Shown: in pieces, positions 1 to 11,425 of the stretch
How the letters are laid out: each line of letters opens with the position of its first letter
How positions within the stretch are numbered: position 1 is the first letter of the stretch
Source: Crotophaga sulcirostris
Taxonomy: Eukaryota > Chordata > Aves > Cuculiformes > Crotophagidae
Direction: 5' to 3'
NCBI GenBank assembly: GCA_013397455.1
Contig: VYZB01000125.1
Span: 1,890,175 to 1,954,174, forward strand
DNA length: 64,000 nucleotides
Position numbers and translations under genes: made by a program
The notes under the pieces: generated by a model
What the model was told of the DNA's origin: nothing
Database searches by the model: none
The model's input: only the letters and a program-made list of their open reading frames with translations

Positions 1-595
1 AGGGCTGCAGCTCTTTTCCAGTTCTTCTTCTGCAAAGCATATCAGGACAACAGAAAGTTTCTACGGTGCAGCCTTTAGATTTTTAAAGTAATAAGCAATC
101 TGAAAAATGTGTCTATTCATAGTGTAATATTTCAGTAGATTTGGGAATATGTTCCTGTAGAATCCATCATCATATTTATTGGCATAAGGTGCTATGAAGT
201 TTTACAAGGGCTTAAGAGGGAACAGTTTGAGGCATTCACACCTACTGAAAAAGCAGAGGAGATCATAGGGCAGAGAAACATCTGAAAAAAAATCCAGCAA
301 ATCAGCACTATGCCTCAAGAACGGCCAGTACTTGACCCTTTGGACAAGCATGATCCTTGCTGTACCCTTATCTCACTTTGTCCTGTGGCAGGTAAAATGT
401 ACAGCACAATACATAAGAATAGATTATTTCCTTGGTCTAGATATCATCAGATTCTGCCTTGGACAAAATTTTTGGTTTAGGTCAGCAGAAGTTTTTACTG
501 GGACTAAAACTAAGTCTTTGGTTTTCAAAACTAGTAATATTTTACAGTCTATTATTCTGTAAAATACCTTTTTTTTTTTCCTCTCTTCCTTGCAG

Positions 596-3500
596 GATGG
601 TTCTGCTCCACTGACCTGGGAGATGCGAATTAGCATTTCTATAGGACTTCTCCGAGCTGTAGAGTATTTACATAATTTTGGAATTCTTCATGGGAATATC
701 AAAAGGTGTGGGGTTTTGCATATCAGCACTTTCTTGATCACCTGTTAATTCCAGAATTTCTTTAATGATAACAGCTGAAAACTTGTGCCATTTTGAAATG
801 CATTTACAGTATCTTTCTACTGTCTCTTGTTCTGTAGGGTGTTTACTGTTCTGTGTTTGATCTGTCTCTCTTTTCTAAATAATGGAAGTATATTCTTTTG
901 AAGTAATTTTTGGAGGACTTGTTCTTCCCCCTCTCCCTTTCTACCATTCTTTATCCGTCCATTCATACACAGCAGGCCAAATGCTGAAAATTTTCAGTGC
1001 TTAACTTTAAAAATGTAGAACTTTAATTCTTTACCTCAAGTTAAAGTAATTACTTTGTCTTTCTTTATCATAGCTCAAATGTCTTGTTGGATGAAAACTT
1101 TACACCAAAGCTTGGACATTCAGGTCTGCGATTGTGTTCTGTTGATAAAAAATCGGAATATGCTATTATGAAAACCAAAGTCCTACAAGCTTCTCTTACT
1201 TATTTGCCTGAAGATTTTATCAGACATGGGCAGTTAACAGGAAAAGTTGATATATTTGGCTGTGGTGTGGTATGTTGCCTTTTTTCCATGTTCTGTCACA
1301 TTCTTTGGTGCTTGTAGATAGGAAATTGGATATAAAAGCATGTGCCTCATATAGTTGTTTTGCTGGCAATTTCAAATCATAGTTGCTGTTGAAATCCTGG
1401 TTTTAATTGTTTTCACACTCCAAATGTACTTTAGGTTGTGGCAAAGCGTGGTGAATCTTTTGAACAACAGAAACAAAATTGTTTCTTATTGCAAACAATT
1501 ATTACTGATTATGTTTTTCAAAAAAAGTAGCATAAAGACTGCAGTTAGGTTCTCAGAATGGTTGCAGATTTGTCATATGAACTGCTAAAAACATCACTGG
1601 TTAATTTGGAATTTCAAGTAAAATAACTGGCAGTCTGTGATGTTACCTGTCTCCAATTGTTTTGATTTAAATAGGAAGTTACTCTGTTCAATGTGATTCC
1701 TTACCTAGATTTAGAATTACTTTCTTCTCATCCTTTGTTTCAACAATATCTATTGTATCTAACTATAAAATCTGGACTTGGCTCTGGAGGTACATCTAAA
1801 GCATCATAAAGATTCCCCAGATCTGACATTATTAAGCCATCTGAAGTAAAAATCTAACTTCAAAATACCATGGCAGTTCAATATTTCTTTAATTACAAAA
1901 CTCGTTTTTAAAAATAGAAATAATTCTGAACAAATTGTTTTATCTTTCAAATATGCTTACTAGGTCTTAGCAGAGATACTGACGGGGATGAAGGCACTGG
2001 ATGAAGGAAGACAGCCTATTTATCTGGTAAGAAAAAGTACTAATAATGAATACCAATATGAGTGAATGATGTTGCTGTCATAAAACAAACTTTTATTTTA
2101 TATAAATAGTTTGTTATTTGCAATCTGCTGTACACATCCTGATGAATGGATGTATAAAAGCCATATCCTGGTTCCATTAATAGCAATAGCCTACCTGCAT
2201 TTACACAGAAACAAAATATATACTCCCATTTCACACACCACACTGAGGAGGGCTGGCAAAATTATATTAGGAGATACTCCAGATAATTGTTGTTTAAATA
2301 CACGCTTATTTAAGAGACAAGGCTTTGTGCTGAAATACTGCTGCATGTTTTTTATGTGCCAGAAAGAGGTGTTATGAGCCAAATTGAATGGGAAACCTGA
2401 GTAGGCGGTAATTGCAGTTGCTCATCATCATGTTTATGAAGCATTTATGTGTTGCACTAGTGTCTGGAATTTGTATCCTGGCCAATTTGCCCAAGCTGTG
2501 ATTAGAACTACGCAAACTACTTTCACAAGCAATCAGAACAGGCCAGGCTCACTGAATGCCATTAACACCATCTTCATGAGAACAGACTCCACCTATATTC
2601 CTTTTACAGGGTATGATCCTTCTGGTTTGCCATCTTGTAGAAGCTTTGAGGTGAAAACGATACTATTCTTACTTACTGCTTCCAAGCAATTCAGGAATGT
2701 TCAAATGGGTTCAGAAAATAAACGATCCTAGATTTCTGATTTCTTTAATAAATATTTGCAAAGTCTTGTGCAAGAACGCTGCTGTGTTCACTGTTGATTA
2801 TTTTTCATTCCTATAAATGGGTGTAAGCCTCAAAGAGCTGGATCTGCTTTAGTGAATTTGACATTAGGCACTTGCAGCTAAAAACTTTGGCCTTTTCTTT
2901 CCTATGAAAACAAACATTTCTGTCCATTGCATGAGTAGAGATTCTTAAAGCTTTTAGCTCTGTAAACAAGCCGTTAAGGAGCGATAATAACAAATATATG
3001 GCAAGACTTAAATTCCCAGTGGTTCAGATAAATATTTGTGTTAATTTTGCTCTCACTGATGTATCTCTTTCCTTTGAACAGAAAGATATGATTGCTGATG
3101 AAATTCAAATAGCAAAAGAAAGCTCATACTCCAAAGTAAAAAAAATTGAGAAGCTAGCTGCCAAGGAAATATGCTCTAAATATCTAGACCAGAAAGCAGG
3201 ACACTTGCTGGAAGACGTTGCTATTGATTTTGCCTCAGCCATCTGCCTGTGTTTGAGAAAGAAGAGTTCTACCATAGCAGAGGTATTATTTTAAATACAT
3301 GACCAAGATTTTGTATTCTTGACAGCAAGATCTAAAGCTACAACATTCATGCCTTATTTATTTTTGAGAGTCTTGCTGTAGGAGAATTATGTGTAAGCAG
3401 GAGTACAGGAATTATTCTGCATTCACAGATTTTGTTGTTAAAAACAGGTGCTTGAAACTATGGAAAGGGCTGAAAATAAGTTAAGAGAGCATTACATCTG

Positions 3501-4595
3501 TGGAGGTGGCGCTTCTGGGTTCTCTATGAACACTCCAGAAGAAACTGATGATGAGACAACTGGTGTCAGCATGGATGCACCTTCTGTGGGGGAGAATAAA
3601 GAGAACAGCACACAGCCGGTGATCCTGACAAGTGCCAATACATGCACACCTTTAATAGGAGTTGTCTCACCTGACATTTACTGCGGACAAATGTCAAGGG
3701 TCCCTTGTGAATCAGATGAATCAACTAGTTTTATATGGAATCCTTCAGAAAAATCTGCAGATGACATACCCAGCAGCAGCTGTAACAATTCAGAAAATAT
3801 GGCAGCCTCTAATTACAAGATCAAGCAAGTAAAGCAGACAAATGGACTCCAGGAAAGAAATGCAGCATGCGCCAAAAGTGATGACCTCTTGGATGGAGCG
3901 TCTACTGCACAGAGCACCTTTCAACAAAGAAATGCAGACCTTGACTCTTCGTGTTCTTCACAAGGTAAATCTAAATAACTATGAAGGAAACATGCAGAAC
4001 GTTAAATCCCAACCCTAAACCCTAACCACAACCCTAAACCTAACTGTAACCCTAAAAGCCCCTAACCCTAAGCCCTAAACCTAACCCTAACCGTAACCCC
4101 AACCCTAACCCTAAACCCTAACCCAAACCCCTAACCCCTAAAACCCTAACCCTAACCTTAAAAGGCCCTAACCCAAATCCTAACCCTAAAATGCCCAAAC
4201 CCTAACCCTGGCCCTAGCCCTAACCCTAATATGGTCTTCTGTTTTGGCAGAAATGCCCATGTTCCTGTTGTGATAAAGTTTTTGTAAAGGTGCTCTGGCA
4301 TTATAATAGTAGGGACAAATTACTCTCCAGAATTGCTTAGATTTTTCTTTCTGCTTCTAAACACATCAGATTTTTTCCCTAAGCCAGTTTTGCCTCTTTT
4401 AAATTTAAAATTATCGCTTATTCCTTAGACAATAGATGGGGTTTTTTCTCAGTATTCGGGCTTTTTTGTTTTTCAGCATTTGGCGGAGAGGCATCTTGGA
4501 ACATAAGGATAAATGATCCAAAAAAGAAACTCATGGAAAATATTTTACTGTATGAAGAAAATAAATTAAACAGTTCTGAACTTTTTGAATCATAA
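596..4595 (+). CDS. IRAK2: IRAK2, interleukin-1 receptor-associated kinase 2-like (3' six coding exons)
   Basis: Partial gene: upstream exons (death domain, N-lobe) lie before the window. Coding exons read as 596-705, 1074-1269, 1964-2026, 3082-3282, 3448-3964 and 4477-4595 (TAA 4593-4595), all with AG/GT borders and one continuous frame (401 codons plus stop). The first exons encode the kinase C-lobe: HGNIKSSNVLLDENF in the catalytic-loop position, then PKLGHSGL where active kinases have DFG, then YLPEDFIRHGQLTGKVDIFGCG. The HRD Asp is Asn and DFG is HSG, so this is a pseudokinase, as known for IRAK2. The long 3448-3964 exon encodes a polar Ser/Asn-rich tail including NTPEETDDE. The last exon ends KKKLMENILLYEENKLNSSE..LFES, matching the IRAK2 C-terminus. 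Known role: Myddosome adaptor downstream of TLR/IL-1R, with MyD88 and IRAK4, feeding TRAF6/NF-kB. No upstream IRAK2 exon was recognised in bases 1-595, which look like intron. Confidence 0.93.
4008..4230. repeat. Degenerate interstitial telomeric repeat, (CCCTAA)n on the + strand
   Basis: About 220 bp made almost entirely of CCCTAA units and close variants (CCCTAAA, CCCCTAA, ACCCTGG) lie in the last IRAK2 intron, between exons 3448-3964 and 4477-4595. The many one-base changes show it is old and not a functional telomere end. It lies 43 bp after the donor of the preceding exon and about 250 bp before the last acceptor. Confidence 0.95.
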
Positions 4596-7500
4596 ATCAT
4601 ATGGATTTATTAGCAGTTCAGTAGAAGAAATAAGGACTGTCTCTTCAGAATTGGTATAAAAGTGAGGTTATATAGCAGATTTGGATCAGAAACATTAGCC
4701 CTGACTGAAGAAAACAGAAGTGGTCACACTGAGAAGAAACAGATAACATCTATTCTAAAGGAGATTAAAGCACAATGCACTCTGTAAACAGCAGCGTCTT
4801 CTTCCTTTTCATCTGCAATTCAAAAAGATGTGGCAAACACAAACAATTGTCAAAGTAATGTGCCAACTTTTTGCAGTGTATTTCAGAAAGCATCTACATA
4901 TAATGTATGTCTTGTTAAAAACCACAGTCCTAGAAGTTACAGGGGAAGCACTGATCAGCAACCAGTTAGCAGTACCCTTTGTTGTTATCTGACTGTGTAC
5001 AAGAAGAAAGAAATCTTCACAGACACTGGGGTAGGTTTCGGTTTTCAAATGAATCTGTTGTATTTCATATCATTTTAGTCCCTGTACTCAAAAACACTGC
5101 TTTACCAGAGAGGGGGATTTTTATGCAAGTTCTCACATGTATTCTACCCAGCTCAACTCAATTTGAACTGCACTAAATGCAGTTGTAAGTAAATAATTTA
5201 AGCCAGGTTATCTTACTTTATGAGCTGCTCTACTACATGTAATGACACCATTTGAAGTCTAACCTTTGTGTTCACTGTTGGGAGCTCTAAGATAATTTTT
5301 AATGCTTCAAAAGAGTATTTTTGGAAGTTATTTTTTTTAAGTGTCCTTTACATGTTGTTAAGGTTTCTTATTGTGTTTCACATGGTAACTGTTATATATT
5401 TTGAATAACGAGCAAGATTTAAAATATCTTAATTTTTGTTATAGGTCACTTGAAATCTGATTTGCTATATTTATTTTGGTAATGAGTTAAAGAATGGGTG
5501 AGAAACGAGCTAATAAGTAGACCTGTTGATGCCATTCTTACCACATATTCTCAGAGAAGGAGTCCTTTTGTGTATCTCTTGGCTTTCCCAGCACTGGCAG
5601 CCTTCGAGGCACCCTCAGTGATCACGCTTAAAAGAATCACAATGGAATCTTCTATGCTGTCATATTTATCAAGTGAAACCCCCCCATAAGAAACAGTCAT
5701 TTTTATTATTATGATTGTTTATTATTTCTAACATTGTTAGCATATTCCACTCTTGCGGAGTCTAAGAAATACATGTTTCTTATAAACAAAAATAACTACC
5801 AGAACAGGTAGCTCAGCTTACAGACAGGTGATTGCTGCCTCCTTAGCATAGACAATAGGGCCTGATATACAGAAGTGGCTAAAAGTCACAATAGAGTTCA
5901 GGGAATATTTATTAAAAAAAAAAAAAGAAAGAATTTATATGTAATTATTTTCATTGGAATTGTGTAATGGTATAGTTCTCCTAGCTTTACACGAAGTTCT
6001 CTGAGCAAGGCCTCATATCTTGTGTATTTGCACAGTACCTAGTTCATTGTAGGGACCATTATGAGAAAGTAAAAGTATTTTAAGTAAAGAATCATCTACA
6101 TATTTATCAAATTTATTTCTACACTAAAAACTGGTAAAACTCCTTAATTATAAGTGCCTTGAATACTGTCTATGTATTTGCCACTGTCAGGTTTTTTTTA
6201 TTTACCAGAATCAAAGCTCAAAAGCATTGATACTGACATAAGAAAGAGAGTGCATTCAGATTGGCCAATAGAATTGCTTAATTATACATGATAATTAATT
6301 TAGATAATTTATGATGCTGAAAATTTAATATTCATTGTTTTTCATGGGTGTATTTTGAGAGATCCATGGTAAATACATCAGGTCTCCTCCAGGAAGAAAT
6401 GCACATAGACACACCCCAGAGCTGAGCAGAAAACCTAAGTTTTTAAAGATGAGAAACATAATATAGACACAGTTCTGTTTCACAAAAATGCTTTAAAAGT
6501 TTTGTTCTCCTAAAGTCACCAAATAAAATTGTTATTTTTTTTCCTTGCTTCATGTTAGTTTTAAAATATTAAAATATACGTGGTCTTGTAAAGTTACATA
6601 AGTATATAATGTGGCATAATGATGCTCTGTTACATGATTTGGCTGTTCAGTACAATGTATGTTTTAACCTCAGCTTGGCAAATTTATACGCTACCATTTA
6701 CTAATACCTTTGTGAATAAAAAACTGAAAAACTCCCTTTCTTTATAGCTTTTTCATTATTTGTGGCAGAGAAATATGTGTCTCAATCCACCATGTTTAAG
6801 TAAGTTTGTGCTCGTATGGAAGCAGCTCAAGGTCTCTTCGCACACACTTAATCATTAGCAATTATTAGTACAAACGAGTTTGTTCCATCTTCATTCACTG
6901 TTAAATAGCTGTTTTTTTCCTTTGAGGTGTCCCTAGAGAAAGATTTTACTCAAAAATTGATAGTTTCAAGGACTACTGATATGCAACTGACATTTATTGT
7001 TGTTTGGATGCACAATCTATAGTATCCTTTATTCTTAAAACTTTGTAACTCTTTGTCAGAAACGAAGGACAACTCTGCTTTTCTAATCCATGAACACTAG
7101 AATAAGAGCACAGAATATAAATTTTTTGAAAGTGTAGTTGCTATAGAATTATAGAACTATGTAAGTAAATCTAATTTGGAGACTTGCACCTCCCAAAGGT
7201 GCTGTTAATGCCTAGAGGCTGAACATCATCCTGTATTGTTGACTGATGGAAAGAATTACCAATTCATTGACGCTTTATTCTATTTTTTCTTGTATGTTTA
7301 ATTTTAATGATGTGAATAAATACAGACACGGGAGCATCTTGTCTACTAGCAAAACTAAGAGGGTATCAAATATGCAGAGGGTGAAGCAAGACACTACAGT
7401 TTTCAAGGTTACTAATTGCTACATAACAGACTAGCAAATGTTTCTGTAACCATTGACTTCGTCTTATGTATCCCTTGACCTAGAGCGTTTTTGTATCTAA

Positions 7501-7920
7501 AAATAGAATGTCCATACTATAAAATATATAGCTTTCAACACTTTCCAGGTTGGGGTTTTTTTCAGGCAACTTGAAAAAGATGCATTTCCTAACATATGAT
7601 GAATCATATTTCCTGGTGCTATTTCTTGTACAGTTGCTTCTGTTAATTAAAACAAATGGTAAATTTCCTTAAATTGAAAGACTGGACTACACTTCTAAGC
7701 ATTCCAGTAAAGTGAGTGTACAGGAACAACGCAACCACACGTGACATTGATCTGGACACAGTATTGTTAAGGAGAATATTTTTGTGTTTACAACTTGAAT
7801 GTGCACTTCAAAAATTCAAAAAAGTATTTCAAGATATGATTCCAACAGGACAATATTATCATACAGAGAAAACAGCTACAGTATTATCTGTGCAAAGCTG
7901 TTGACTCTGTAAAAAGCTTA
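4596..7920 (+). other. IRAK2 3' UTR and A/T-rich intergenic DNA
   Basis: No convincing exon was seen on either strand. The first part must be the IRAK2 3' UTR. Several AATAAA hexamers on the + strand could end it (6522-6527, 6715-6720, 7315-7320) and the sequence alone does not choose between them. The short ORFs here lack splice context and protein-like composition. Confidence 0.6.
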
Positions 7921-7924
7921 GGTA

Positions 7925-8601
7925 TCACAGTATNNNNNNNNNNNNNNNNNNNNNNNNNNNNNNNNNNNNNNNNNNNNNNNNNNNNNNNNNNNNNNNNNNN
8001 NNNNNNNNNNNNNNNNNNNNNNNNNNNNNNNNNNNNNNNNNNNNNNNNNNNNNNNNNNNNNNNNNNNNNNNNNNNNNNNNNNNNNNNNNNNNNNNNNNNN
8101 NNNNNNNNNNNNNNNNNNNNNNNNNNNNNNNNNNNNNNNNNNNNNNNNNNNNNNNNNNNNNNNNNNNNNNNNNNNNNNNNNNNNNNNNNNNNNNNNNNNN
8201 NNNNNNNNNNNNNNNNNNNNNNNNNNNNNNNNNNNNNNNNNNNNNNNNNNNNNNNNNNNNNNNNNNNNNNNNNNNNNNNNNNNNNNNNNNNNNNNNNNNN
8301 NNNNNNNNNNNNNNNNNNNNNNNNNNNNNNNNNNNNNNNNNNNNNNNNNNNNNCACCCTCCAGTATCCTGACATCTTTCCCAAACTGAGGGGCCCAGAAC
8401 TGTACGCAGTATTCAAGGTGAGGCCTGACCAGTGCCGAGTAGAGGGGGACAATAACTTCTCTGGTCCTGCTTGCCACACTATTCCTGATGCAGGCCAGGA
8501 TGCCATTGGCCTTCTTGGCCACCTGGGCACACTGCTGGCTCATGTTGAGCTTCCTGTCAACCAGCACTCCCAGGTCCCTTTCTGCCTGACTACTCTCCGT
8601 A
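7925..8601 (-). mobile_element. CR1 LINE fragment, ORF2 3' part, interrupted by an assembly gap
   Basis: Read on the minus strand, 8354-8600 encodes the CR1 ORF2 reverse-transcriptase C-terminal region: [18 protein letters not shown], then [17 protein letters not shown], then [19 protein letters not shown]. The typical CR1 3'-terminal TATCACAG-like repeat is at 7922-7933, just before the gap, so the gap probably hides the rest of the same element. It is 5'-truncated, as most CR1 copies are, and is not a host gene. Confidence 0.9.
7934..8353. other. Assembly gap (420 N)
   Basis: A run of N bases inside the CR1 element. Protein predictions crossing it are artefacts. Confidence 0.99.
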
Positions 8602-8834
8602 GGTAATTGTAGTGTACTTCTCACATATTCACCCAGTGGTGAGTAACCCTAATCCACCAGTGTATGAGAGGCTCATCAGAGAGGGAAAAAGGAGCTGTTG
8701 AACCCTAGAGAAAAATCAGTGTTTGCATTTGCAGGAGGGTGTATTTGACAGGTTGGGAAAGGCAAAAAGCAAGTAGAAGACAAAAAGGCCTGACTGCGTA
8801 GCGAAGTCACTAATGCCAATTCTCATTTGTCTAG

Positions 8835-9294
8835 CTTGAAAATAAACCTGAGTGTGATGAGGCAAATATCATGCAAGGAACAGAAAATAGTAGCAGACTG
8901 GAGTCACAGGAAGAAGAAAAAGCACCAGTGATCCACTGTAATATGCCTTGAGGCATTCCAAAGTGTGCTTGGAAAGCCAGCGGGGAGAATGGTCAGAAAT
9001 GGGGTATCTCTGCCAGGTGAAGTTCAGGCTGATAGTCCCGAGTGTGGAAGAGAGACTTGTAAGGTGGGTTGCACCTCGAGAATCGGCCGTGTCATTCCAA
9101 AACTTGAAGGCAGCCAACAATTGCAACTCTATTCAAGCAGACAAAAATCACAAGCAGGTGAACAGATCTACAGCTGTCCAGTTGTTCTTCTGAATGACGG
9201 ACGCCCTGTGACTTCAAGCGCAGCCGCTGGAGAAACCTCTCCAAAGTCTGCATTTGTGAACGACCCTCCATTCCCTCCCCAAAAAGGGTGTTCA
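8835..9294 (+). pseudogene. Orphan coding-like exon with one frameshift (TATDN2 N-terminal relic or mis-assembled exon?)
   Basis: A good acceptor (TTCTCATTTGTCTAG, ending at 8834) opens a protein-like frame beginning LENKPECDEANIMQG and continuing through RLESQEEEKAPVIHCN. It reaches TGA at 8949-8951. A second frame, offset by one base and open from 8932, continues in the same style: EAFQSVLGKPAGRM, then PECGRETCKVGCTSRIG, then GEQIYSCPVVLLNDGRPV, to FVNDPPFPPQKGCS, where a GTATGT donor follows at 9295. A good acceptor, a good donor and two abutting frames joined by one base look like a real exon carrying one indel. I do not recognise the protein. In human, TATDN2 lies on this strand between IRAK2 and SEC13, so its poorly conserved N-terminal region is the best positional guess. 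No TatD nuclease exon was found downstream. Confidence 0.45.
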
Positions 9295-11092
9295 GTATGT
9301 CTTTGTTGAGTGGATGTGTTAAAATATTTTGGAGATCTTAATCATTACAATCTTTTTGAAAAAGTTTAAATGAAGAGGATGAAATGGTTTTAATCTATTT
9401 CTTTCTTTAGAAGTTTCCTGGTTTTGTGAAGCCCAGTCTAGCAACATACTGTTTCAGGAAAAGGAAAAAAAAAAAAAAAAAGAAAAACATTAGATCATTC
9501 TTTAGATTGGGAAACTGTTACAGTTGAAGTGACTGGATATTTTCCATTTCCCTAATCTATGAAGAATTAAACACTTAAAGTCATTATAAATATTAGCTGC
9601 TTATTTTGAGGGATTCTTGATTGTTATTTCTTTGATGTGATATTGTTATGTTGTTTGGTTTGGGTTTTTTTTGCATAGGAACTGAGTTGATTATGGTTTA
9701 TTTAATTTCACAATTGAATAATCATCTCAAATTAGTGGAAGATGACAACTTTTCTTAAGGGTTTTGGAAAACAAAATTAAGAGTGCATCCTCCTCAACCT
9801 AGGGAGATTGGTTACAGCTGAAGGTGAGTCCATGGTGGCTGCATTTGCCTTTTCCTAATGTGATTTAAAAAAAAAAAAATATTTCATTATCTCAAATTAT
9901 TAGTAAGAACAAGCCACGAAGAAATAAGCATGTTCAGCTGCAGCATGAAAAGCGCTCTGGGCGCTTAAGTAATACCGGAATGGTGACTGATCCCAAAATA
10001 GCTTCTGGTTAGAGAAGTCTGGGTGAATGACTTGGCATAAACTCAAGAGCACATTCTTCCCTTTCCTCCTTCCCTGCCACCCTCCCATCCAAATGACATT
10101 TGAGGACATAACCAATATTTGTGTGATTTTGTGAATGGCTCCAGGTCACATAAGAGTGCTCTGTCCTACTGTTACCAAGTGCATAAAGGAACATTGTTTC
10201 AGGGGTTGTTTTCCTTTTCAACTCAGCAAGAATCCACTCCTTTTTGTTGCTGAAATCTGAGGAGAAAGGTGTTTGGTGAAGTTCTTGATTTATTGGAAAC
10301 ATTATTACCAAATGAATAGTCACTGGATCTCGTTTGGCAGAGAAAAAACTGGGCTTTTACTTTGGCTTCTGACTTGGCTTTTTGTTCTTGTTGTTATTAT
10401 TGCTAAATAATTCCTTGCATCTTGGCTAGGGTCACATTCTTGCCATTTGTTTTATGCAATATTTGGGTTAGGACAACGAGTTGTAGTGAATGTCCAGATA
10501 ATTATCCAGCTTCTGTTAGATGATTTTTACTTCAATGTCATCACTCAGCAGTAAGATAAGAAGAATGCCAGTTTTGAAATTACCTGTACTGTGTCAGAGG
10601 GTAGAGATCTACCTTATTTTTTCAAACAGATTGCATAGTTGTTTCGGAAAAATCCTAGAGCAGATATTGTAGGAATATTCCATTTTTCTGTGTCAGGACA
10701 AATTGTACAATATCAACACTCCCTGAGCAGTATAATTACAGTGAGTGCTGAGCTTGCCTCTTTTTTTTTTTTTAAACTCATGTCAATATAGGGAAAAAGA
10801 GGAATTTTAGGAATTTTTCAGTGATTGATGCTAATGTAAATCACTGATGCCAACTATCTGTGTGCCAGTTAATTCTGATAATCATGCAACTTACTGTTCT
10901 TGAAGGTATTTAACTGAAATTTTGGTTCTTTTTTCCATTTAGTTTGCAACTCAAATACAAAGAGATGCCAGAGCAAATCAAATTGGGTACAAAGTTTTAC
11001 TTTTAAAAAGCCTCCTGAGTAGCTGAGACTTAAGAATGAGTTTTGCATTGGAAATGGTGTGTATTCCATGATGTACACATACTTTTAAGGGA

Positions 11093-11212
11093 AGTCTAGA
11101 GATGAACAAATAATTATACACTAGAAATACTGAACTAAAACAATTTTAAGGGAAGTCTAGAGATCAACAAGTAATTATACACTAGAAATAGTGAACTAAA
11201 TCACTTCTGCCT
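11093..11212. repeat. Two-copy tandem duplication, about 61-bp unit
   Basis: The unit beginning TTTTAAGGGAAGTCTAGAG at 11093 is repeated directly at 11154 with only a few substitutions; both copies contain AATTATACACTAGAAATA. It is intergenic, and there is no sign of a protein or RNA product. Confidence 0.9.
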
Positions 11213-11298
11213 CAGTAGGCAAGGATCCTTTAACATATTAGACTCTTTAAATCGCCAAAATCAGGAATCAGGTGCTGCCAGCCTCCTGTGGATGTGTT

Positions 11299-11425
11299 GA
11301 TAGGACAAATGGTAATGGTTTTAAACTAAAAGAGGATAGATTTATGTTATATACAAGGAAGAAATTTTTTATGCTGAGGGTGGTGAGACACTGCAGCAGG
11401 TGGCCCGGAGGAGCTGTGGATGCAG
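11299..11425 (+). mobile_element. CR1 LINE 3'-region fragment
   Basis: Contains GGTTTTAAACTAAAAGAGG, then AAGGAAGAAATTTTTTATG, then GGGTGGTGAGACACTGC and GAGCTGTGGATGC, in the order seen in the last part of avian CR1 ORF2. It is diverged and truncated at both ends. Confidence 0.75.

Noticed and set aside
312..391. Possible IRAK2 exon ending CTGTGGCAG before GTAAAA
   Set aside because: The donor looks fine, but no frame gives the expected kinase sequence preceding SAPLTWEMRIS.
7884..8624. Minus-strand 246-codon reverse-transcriptase-like ORF as a host gene
   Set aside because: It is CR1 ORF2 remnant sequence crossing an N gap.
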